DNA of 5,295 nucleotides from Saccharofermentans sp. (lineage in GTDB: Bacteria > Bacillota_A > Clostridia > Saccharofermentanales > Saccharofermentanaceae), in contig JAILHX010000138.1 of the NCBI GenBank assembly GCA_024695565.1, forward strand, positions 1 to 5,295. Reading direction: 5' to 3'. The translations under genes and the position numbers were made by a program. Numbering within the stretch: position 1 is the stretch's first letter; the number at the start of each line of letters is the position of its first letter. The notes under the pieces are model-generated. The model had not been told where the DNA came from and did no database searches. It saw only the letters and a program-made list of their open reading frames with translations. Positions 1-5,295 of the stretch are shown piece after piece.

Positions 1-1
1 A

Positions 2-1195
2 GCAATTGCTGACTATATGTTGTTTGGAACAGATCTCGGCACGATGTCTTCGATACTGCAATACGATGTTGCTCCTGACTTCAAGATCACGGAATATCTT
101 TTGAATACGCTTGCCGTAATTGCGATTGCAGTTGCTCTTCACTTCATATACTCCAAGCTTCCGAGAATATCCAAGACAGTCCTTGCTGTCGGAATACTCA
201 GTATTGCCGTGTTCGGCGGGATCAATATCTCTATGATCTCATACATGCATGAACTCTACGTTGAGAGCGACAATACAGCTGCTGATGCCGAGATGCCTGT
301 CATACCCTTAAGCAAGAATGGTTATAACGTCATCGTCATCATGCTTGACCGTTCCCTTGGAACACAGGTGCCTTATATATTTAACGAGAAGCCTGAATTA
401 AAAGAGACTTTTGACGGCTTTACAGTCTATCCGAATACGATCTCATACGGTCCTTATACTCTGCTCGGATCGCCTGCGCTTTACGGCGGTTACGAATACA
501 CTCCTGAAGCGATCAATGCAAGAGACGACATGACTATCGAAGAGAAGCATAATGAAGCTCTCAGGGTAATGCCTGTGCTGTTCGGCGAAGAAGGCTACAC
601 GGTTACAGTATGCGACCCCTCACACGCAGGATTTAAGTGGACTCCGGATCTGTCTATCTACGACGACCACCCTGAATTCAACTGCTATAACACAGACGGA
701 ATGTTCAACTACTTCGAAGGAAGCAGTGATGACACAGCGCTCCTGACAGCTGCGAGAATCGGCGAGATCCGCAACCGCAATTTCTTCTTCTTCTCGCTTA
801 TGAAGATCTCTCCTCTGCTTTTGCAGGATACGATCTACGACGGCGGTCTGTACAACGAGTCCGTAAAAGCTACAGACGGTTCAGATAACTCCAATGCGGT
901 AACTGCACTCGCACAGAGTGCTTACAGCATCTCTAAAAGTTCAGGCTACGATCTCGATTTTCTCAACGCATGTGCGGTCCTTGAGAACCTCCCTGAGATC
1001 ACGGTTGTAAGCGAAGGTCCGGAGAATACATTCTTAATGATGGCTAATAAGACGGCTCATTCACCGTGCCTTCTCCAGGAACCTGATTATGTTCCCGCCA
1101 TGACGGTCGATAACACGGCTTACGACACGGATATGGTCTCACGCTATACGATCGACGGCGTGACTATGGATATGAGTGACGTAAGCCAGGTCGCA
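2..1195 (+). repeat. Left arm of a diverged tandem gene duplication
   Basis: This stretch is collinear with 4108-5295. The offset is 4106 bases at the left, falling to 4100 after a two-codon length difference (near 710-745 here). Protein identity by hand count is 33/60 over the membrane segments starting at base 17 and 50/60 over the block around the metal Asp and nucleophile Thr. This is an ancient gene-level duplication, not a DNA repeat of recent origin. Confidence 0.9.
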
Positions 1196-1663
1196 CACTA
1201 TCAGGCGAACATGGCATCGTTCATAGAGCTCGGAAAATGGTTCGACTATATGCGTGAGCAGGGTGTCTACGATAACACAAGGATCATCATCGTTGCAGAC
1301 CACGGAAGAGGCATAGACCAATTCGGCGTTTACTGCAACGACCTGAATATGGAATTCTTTACGCCTGCGTTACTGGTAAAAGATTTTGATGCCACGGGAT
1401 TTACAATAAGCGAAGAGTTCATGACCAACGGTGATACTCCGACAATTGCGACGGCAGGCATCATCGAGGATCCCATTAATCCGTTCACCCATAATCCGAT
1501 CAATTCAGATGCCAAGAACGGACCTCAGACAGTCTTCTTCTCAGAAGATTTTAACCCTAGTGACAACTACGGAAGATATGCGTTCCCGCCGGGATCATGG
1601 TATGTCTTCGACGGAACAGACCCGCTTGATCCGGACAACTGGGAATATTTAGGCAGCTGGTAA
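2..1663 (+). CDS. YidC-type/LtaS-like fusion membrane protein, copy A (5' end outside window)
   Basis: This is the C-terminal part of a polytopic membrane protein with an extracellular alkaline-phosphatase/sulfatase-superfamily domain. The frame is open to the left edge. ATG 17 is not the start: it aligns with internal codon 377 of the paralogue at 2995, and the codons before it (A-I-A-D-Y) also match that protein. Residues below count from ATG 17. Membrane segments lie at about 1-4 (the end of one), 26-46 and 54-75. The catalytic domain, about 98-500, has the expected landmarks: metal ligand D111 (IMLDRS), probable nucleophile T148 (SYGPYTLLGSPALYGG), H348 (TAHSP) and the metal pair D428-H429 (IIIVADHGRG). 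A motif near 472-492 (GDTPTIATAGIIEDPINPF) is typical of the family's C-terminal part. The organisation resembles LtaS and phosphoethanolamine transferases, so transfer of phosphoglycerol or a similar group from a lipid donor is likely but unproven. The downstream gene begins 2 bases after the stop, implying one operon. The YidC-like half is inferred from the paralogue, not seen here. Confidence 0.88.
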   Translation, partial: AIADYMLFGTDLGTMSSILQYDVAPDFKITEYLLNTLAVIAIAVALHFIYSKLPRISKTVLAVGILSIAVFGGINISMISYMHELYVESDNTAADAEMPVIPLSKNGYNVIVIMLDRSLGTQVPYIFNEKPELKETFDGFTVYPNTISYGPYTLLGSPALYGGYEYTPEAINARDDMTIEEKHNEALRVMPVLFGEEGYTVTVCDPSHAGFKWTPDLSIYDDHPEFNCYNTDGMFNYFEGSSDDTALLTAARIGEIRNRNFFFFSLMKISPLLLQDTIYDGGLYNESVKATDGSDNSNAVTALAQSAYSISKSSGYDLDFLNACAVLENLPEITVVSEGPENTFLMMANKTAHSPCLLQEPDYVPAMTVDNTAYDTDMVSRYTIDGVTMDMSDVSQVAHYQANMASFIELGKWFDYMREQGVYDNTRIIIVADHGRGIDQFGVYCNDLNMEFFTPALLVKDFDATGFTISEEFMTNGDTPTIATAGIIEDPINPFTHNPINSDAKNGPQTVFFSEDFNPSDNYGRYAFPPGSWYVFDGTDPLDPDNWEYLGSW

Positions 1664-1665
1664 AT

Positions 1666-2991
1666 ATGAATATGGAAATGATCAAGTATCTGTACATAGA
1701 TCCCGGCACGGGAGGAATGCTATTCACCATACTGTTTGGTATTTTCAGCGTGGCAGTATTCTCTCTGCGCGCCCTGATAATGAAGCTCAAGTTCGTCTCA
1801 GGCGTCGGTAAGAGTGCCAAGATGAGTAAGAACAAAATACCGATCGCAATTTATACAGACCACAAAAGATACTGGAATGTCTTCGAACCTTTCTTAGATG
1901 AGTTCGAGAAGAGAAAACAGAAAGTAGTCTATCTGACCGCCTCAAAAGATGACCCGGTATTCGATAAGAAATACGAATATATCCGCGCCGAATACTTAGG
2001 CGAAGGCAATAAATCTTTTACCAAGCTCAATCTGCTGAATGCTTATGTCGTAGTATCCACGACACCGAGCCTTGATGTCTTCCAGTGGAAGCGCTCGAAA
2101 AATGTTGATTACTACATTCATGTCCAGCATGGTGCAAACGATATCTCCATGTACCGTATGTTCGGTACTGACTTTTTTGACTCGATAATCCTGTCGGGAC
2201 AGTATCAGGTAGACGAGATAAGATTGTTAGAGCAGATGCGCGGCATGAAGACCCGTGAGATGCCTGTATGCGGAATCCCGTACATGGATGAGATGAAAAA
2301 GAGGCTTGATGCCGCAGGACCCGTTCCTCCTCATGAACGAACAGTGCTTATGGCACCTTCGTGGGGTAAGAGCGGTATTCTCTCCAGATTCGGTGATGAA
2401 CTGATCGATGCTCTTATCTCCACAGGATATAAGATCATCGTGCGTCCGCATCCCCAATCCTATGCAACGGAAAAAGAGATGCTGAATCACTTCATGACCA
2501 AATACAACGATCCTTCGAAGGTTGAATGGAACCATGACAATGACAACTTCGAAGTGTTGAGAAGATCTGATATCTTAATATCCGATTTCTCAGGAATCAT
2601 TTTCGATTTCACACTGGTCTTCGACAAACCGTTGATCTACACTGACACGAATTACGATATCAGCCCTTACGATGCTTACTGGATCGATGAGATACCTTGG
2701 ACATTCCAGACACTTCCTAAATTGGGAATGGTCCTTACCGAGGACAGCCTCGGCAGCATCAAGGAAATAATCGATACATGCATCGAGGATCCTTCATTCC
2801 AGCAGGGACGCGACAATGCGCGTGCCGAGACCTGGGTCCACATGGGTGAAGGCACGAAGAGATCTGTCGATTTCATCATGGAAAAATATAATGAAGTTCT
2901 CGCGAAGAAAGCCGCTGAAGAACGTGAAGCAAACAAGAATTCAAAGCAGAAGTCTAAGAAGAAAGCTGCTTTGAAGGTGAAGGGGGCGTAA
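1666..2991 (+). CDS. CDP-glycerol glycerophosphotransferase family protein (TagB/TagF type), membrane-anchored
   Basis: This enzyme family transfers glycerol phosphate from CDP-glycerol to a lipid-linked acceptor at the inner face of the membrane, in teichoic-acid-type polymer synthesis. The 441-residue protein opens with a YIDPGTGGML motif (10-19) and one hydrophobic segment (about 17-38), followed by basic residues that suggest a cytoplasmic body. The GT-B-like catalytic part, about 58-405, carries the family landmarks: HVQHG (152-156), GIPYMDEM (203-210), APSWGKSG (230-237), VRPHP (259-263) and SDFSGIIFDF (306-315). The last 30 residues are lysine- and alanine-rich and may touch phospholipid or a partner. 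Length is close to TagB-like single-domain enzymes and shorter than long TagF polymerases, so priming versus polymerising activity is undecided. A related ribitol- or other polyol-phosphate transferase is possible. Two other in-frame ATGs follow closely (1672, 1678). ATG 1666 is preferred because it is first, although the Shine-Dalgarno match is weak; coupling to the upstream stop 2 bases away probably drives initiation. Confidence 0.9.
   Translation: MNMEMIKYLYIDPGTGGMLFTILFGIFSVAVFSLRALIMKLKFVSGVGKSAKMSKNKIPIAIYTDHKRYWNVFEPFLDEFEKRKQKVVYLTASKDDPVFDKKYEYIRAEYLGEGNKSFTKLNLLNAYVVVSTTPSLDVFQWKRSKNVDYYIHVQHGANDISMYRMFGTDFFDSIILSGQYQVDEIRLLEQMRGMKTREMPVCGIPYMDEMKKRLDAAGPVPPHERTVLMAPSWGKSGILSRFGDELIDALISTGYKIIVRPHPQSYATEKEMLNHFMTKYNDPSKVEWNHDNDNFEVLRRSDILISDFSGIIFDFTLVFDKPLIYTDTNYDISPYDAYWIDEIPWTFQTLPKLGMVLTEDSLGSIKEIIDTCIEDPSFQQGRDNARAETWVHMGEGTKRSVDFIMEKYNEVLAKKAAEEREANKNSKQKSKKKAALKVKGA
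2981..2986 (+). promoter_or_regulatory. Strong ribosome binding site for copy B
   Basis: AGGGGG lies 8 bases before ATG 2995, inside the last codons of the glycerophosphotransferase gene, with GAAGGTGA just upstream. It fixes the start of the fusion gene at 2995 rather than the next in-frame ATG at 3010. The contrast with the weak site before 1666 suggests that copy B has its own efficient initiation, while the transferase depends on coupling. Confidence 0.75.
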
Positions 2992-2994
2992 GAA

Positions 2995-5295
2995 ATGTCG
3001 ATCTTCTCAATGCTTTACACGTTCATAATCTCACCGCTCGAGCTTCTCTTCGAAGTCATCTTCATGGTCGCAAACAAGATCATCGGCAACGAAGGCATAT
3101 CGATAATATTCTTGAGCCTTGCCGTTAATGCACTCGTGCTGCCGCTTTATAAACGCGCAGACGAACTTCAGGCTGAAGAACGCGACATCCAGGCCAAGAT
3201 GGCTCCTATGATCAAGCACATAAAGAAGACCTTCAAAGGTGATGAGCGCTTTATGATGCTCCAGACCTACTATCGTCACAATCACTACAAGCCGATCTAC
3301 GCACTTAAGAGTTCCGTCTCTTTACTCCTGCAGATCCCGTTCTTCATCGCTGCTTATAACCTGCTCTCAGGAATGCAGAGCCTCCAGGGCATGCAGTTCG
3401 GATTCATCGCAGACTTAGGCAAAGAAGATGCAATGTTCACGATCGGCAGCTTCCCTATAAATGTTCTCCCGATCGCGATGACATTAATCAACATCATCTC
3501 GGGAATCATTTACACGAAGGGCCACCCTCTGAAGGCGAAGATCCAGGTCTATGGTCTTGCAGCAATCTTCCTCGTACTGCTCTACCACTCACCTGCAGGA
3601 CTTGTTTTCTACTGGCTCCTCAATAACGTATTCTCACTTGTTAAGAACATCTTCTATAAGCTCAAGAACCCGAAGAAGGTATTGAACATTATCCTTGCTA
3701 TCGTGGGAGCAGTCATACTCGTTCTTACGGTTATAAGACCTGATCTTGATATCAGACAGAAGGTTCTTCTCTCTATCGGATGCCTGCTCCTGGCGCTCCC
3801 TCTCGCATTGAGCAAAATCAAGCTTCCTCAGAAGCTTAAAACTTCACCCAAGAGTTCACTGATATTCTTCTCGGGTGCCGCTTTTATGGCCTGCTTTACG
3901 GGAATCTTCATCCCGGCAAGAGTAATCAATGCATCAGTATCGGAATTTACCGATGCAATACTGTTCACCAACCCCGTTACGTATATTGTTAATGCTTTTT
4001 TATTGGCAGCAGGCAGTTTCTTATTGTGGGGCGGCGTCTTCTACTTCTTCATGAGTGACAAGATGAAGTCTGTATTCTCAGAAGCAGTGCTGATCATTTG
4101 CGGCAGCGCCATAGCTGACTTCATGTTGTTTGGAACAAATCTGGGCAACATGTCTTCGGCTCTGAAATACGATCTGACGCCGAGCTTTAAAATATATGAA
4201 TACCTGCTTAACTTTGCCGTTATTCTTGCAGTTGCAGCCTTATTCCATTTCATGTATTCAAGATTTCAGAAGATCAGCGGTGTCACCCTCTGCGTCGGTG
4301 TCTTCACTGTCGCAGGTCTCGGACTAATAAATACGGGATTTATTTCCAATATATATAAAGGTTATCTCGAAGAGTTTAAAGTAGAGGGCAGCGAAGAAGA
4401 ACCCGCCATTACTCTCAGCAAAAACGGCAAGAATGTAATCGTTCTTATGCTCGACCGTTCCATGGGAACAGAGGTTCCTTATATCTTTAACGAGAAACCC
4501 GAACTTTTAGAACAATTTGACGGATTCACTTACTATCCGAACACGATATCTTATGGCGCATATACGATCTTCGGTTCGCCTGCTTTATACGGCGGATATG
4601 AATACACTCCGGAGAGGATCAACGCCAGGGAAACTGAGACCCTTGAGTCTAAACACGACGAAGCGCTAAACGTCATGCCTGTTCTGTTTGGCAGAGAAGG
4701 ATATAACGTAACTATATTTGATCCTTCTATTGCTGGTCTGAAGTGGGTCCCTGATCTGTCCATTTATGATGAACACCCGGAATTCAATTGCTATAACGCT
4801 ATCGGACACTTCAATTATTTCGAAGATGATTCAGCCACACTCAGTGCCTCGATCAGAATGAATGAGATACGCAACCGTAATTTCTTCTGCTTCTCCTTGA
4901 TGAAGGTCTCTCCTCTCTTGATACAGGAGACGATCTATGACGGCGGCTTGTACAATGAATCTATCTCCGTTGCCAATACGGAAGACGGCTCATTAGGCGT
5001 CTCTTCGATCGTTCAGACAATGGACGGCATATCCAAGAGCTACGGTTATGATTCAGAGTTTTTGAAGTCGTATGCAGTTCTTATGAATCTTTCCAATATA
5101 ACGACAATCAATGACAGTTCTGAGAACAATTTCCTGATGATGACAAATGATGCAACCCATTCACCCTGCCTTCTCCAGGAACCTGATTACGTTCCCGCGC
5201 TTAATGTCGACAACACAGCTTACGATACCGATATGGCTGCCCGTTATACGATCGACGGTAAGACGATGGAGATGACACAGGATTATCAGGTAACC
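2995..5295 (+). CDS. YidC/Oxa1-like domain fused to LtaS-like extracellular transferase, copy B (3' end outside window)
   Basis: The frame is open from ATG 2995 to the right edge, 767 codons without a stop. Residues about 1-225 resemble the YidC/Oxa1 core: an amphipathic lead helix (8-30), TM1 (33-52), a charged cytoplasmic loop (53-104) ending in YYRHNHYKPIYALK, TM2 with LLQIPFF (111-117), TM3 (154-173), then TM4-TM5 with HSPAGLVFYWLLNNVFSL (198-215). There is no lipoprotein signal. The usual groove Arg of TM1 is replaced by N45. Seven more hydrophobic segments follow (about 231-248, 255-272, 288-306, 328-351, 359-380, 402-420, 429-450). Basic loops at 222-228, 273-286, 355-358 and 422-426 fit an inside/outside alternation that puts the rest outside. 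The ectodomain, from about 470, has D487 (LMLDRS), probable nucleophile T524 (SYGAYTIFGSPALYGG) and H722 (THSP). The expected Asp-His metal pair lies beyond the edge. The full length should be near 920-925 residues by comparison with copy A. The ectodomain probably transfers phosphoglycerol or a similar group; the role of the YidC-like half is unknown. Confidence 0.9.
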   Translation, partial: MSIFSMLYTFIISPLELLFEVIFMVANKIIGNEGISIIFLSLAVNALVLPLYKRADELQAEERDIQAKMAPMIKHIKKTFKGDERFMMLQTYYRHNHYKPIYALKSSVSLLLQIPFFIAAYNLLSGMQSLQGMQFGFIADLGKEDAMFTIGSFPINVLPIAMTLINIISGIIYTKGHPLKAKIQVYGLAAIFLVLLYHSPAGLVFYWLLNNVFSLVKNIFYKLKNPKKVLNIILAIVGAVILVLTVIRPDLDIRQKVLLSIGCLLLALPLALSKIKLPQKLKTSPKSSLIFFSGAAFMACFTGIFIPARVINASVSEFTDAILFTNPVTYIVNAFLLAAGSFLLWGGVFYFFMSDKMKSVFSEAVLIICGSAIADFMLFGTNLGNMSSALKYDLTPSFKIYEYLLNFAVILAVAALFHFMYSRFQKISGVTLCVGVFTVAGLGLINTGFISNIYKGYLEEFKVEGSEEEPAITLSKNGKNVIVLMLDRSMGTEVPYIFNEKPELLEQFDGFTYYPNTISYGAYTIFGSPALYGGYEYTPERINARETETLESKHDEALNVMPVLFGREGYNVTIFDPSIAGLKWVPDLSIYDEHPEFNCYNAIGHFNYFEDDSATLSASIRMNEIRNRNFFCFSLMKVSPLLIQETIYDGGLYNESISVANTEDGSLGVSSIVQTMDGISKSYGYDSEFLKSYAVLMNLSNITTINDSSENNFLMMTNDATHSPCLLQEPDYVPALNVDNTAYDTDMAARYTIDGKTMEMTQDYQVT
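4108..5295 (+). repeat. Right arm of the same diverged gene duplication
   Basis: This is the counterpart of bases 2-1195. It begins within membrane segment 10 of copy B and runs to the window edge. Homology surely continues beyond both edges, since copy A is cut at its 5' side and copy B at its 3' side. The duplicated unit therefore probably covers the whole gene and possibly the adjacent glycerophosphotransferase, giving a period of about 4.1 kb. Confidence 0.88.

Noticed and set aside
17..19. ATG 17 as the start of the first gene
   Set aside because: The frame is open upstream and the preceding codons (A-I-A-D-Y) align with residues 372-376 of copy B, so this is an internal methionine.
1431..1652. 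Plus-strand ORF of 73 codons in another frame
   Set aside because: It overlaps the conserved C-terminal part of the ectodomain, and its Arg/Ser-rich composition looks like frame-shifted translation.
1652..1700. Possible promoter or terminator between genes 1 and 2
   Set aside because: There are only 2 bases between the genes, with no hairpin followed by a T-run and no convincing -35/-10 pair.
1557..1835. Minus-strand ORF of 92 codons across the first gene junction
   Set aside because: It is antisense to two well-supported genes with catalytic motifs, its protein has no recognisable features and it has no clear ribosome site.
2227..2535. Minus-strand ORF of 102 codons inside the glycerophosphotransferase gene
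   Set aside because: It lies wholly antisense to the conserved catalytic region of that gene, and its His/Cys/Arg-rich protein is typical of a shadow frame.
2995..3090. Lipoprotein signal peptide at the N-terminus of copy B, as in Gram-positive YidC
   Set aside because: There is no Cys in the first 90 residues, so no lipobox is present; the protein begins directly with the amphipathic lead helix.

Overview
The window is a compact one-strand (+) operon fragment with no intergenic gap longer than 3 bases. The proteins point to a Gram-positive member of the Firmicutes, probably a Clostridia anaerobe. The grounds are a teichoic-acid-type CDP-glycerol glycerophosphotransferase, LtaS-like extracellular transferase domains, no outer-membrane components, and moderate-GC codon usage that mixes A/T- and G/C-ending codons. 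The species cannot be named from this sequence alone.

Layout: (1) Bases 2-1663 are the 3' part of a large membrane-protein gene cut by the left edge. What remains is three membrane segments followed by a complete extracellular alkaline-phosphatase/sulfatase-superfamily domain. (2) Bases 1666-2991 encode a complete 441-residue glycerophosphotransferase of the TagB/TagF type with an N-terminal membrane segment and a lysine-rich tail. (3) Bases 2995-5295 are a paralogue of gene 1, this time with its true start but cut by the right edge (767 residues visible). It shows the N-terminal architecture missing from gene 1: a YidC/Oxa1-like five-helix domain, about seven more membrane helices, then the same LtaS-like catalytic domain outside the cell. 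Position 17 of the window aligns with codon 377 of gene 3, so the full proteins should be about 920-925 residues.

The most interesting feature is the protein architecture: a YidC/Oxa1-type insertase domain fused through a polytopic linker to a phosphoglycerol-transferase-like ectodomain. It is present as two diverged copies (roughly 55-83% identical over the blocks compared by eye) flanking a cytoplasmic glycerophosphotransferase. The YidC-like domain has Asn (N45) where canonical YidC/SpoIIIJ has the conserved hydrophilic-groove Arg, so it may not be an ordinary insertase. A plausible reading, by inference, is a cell-envelope glycerol-phosphate decoration or polymer system. In it the cytoplasmic enzyme would build or modify a lipid-linked glycerol-phosphate chain and the two membrane fusions would act on it, or add phosphoglycerol to other acceptors, on the outer face. 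Neither substrate nor acceptor can be read from this window.
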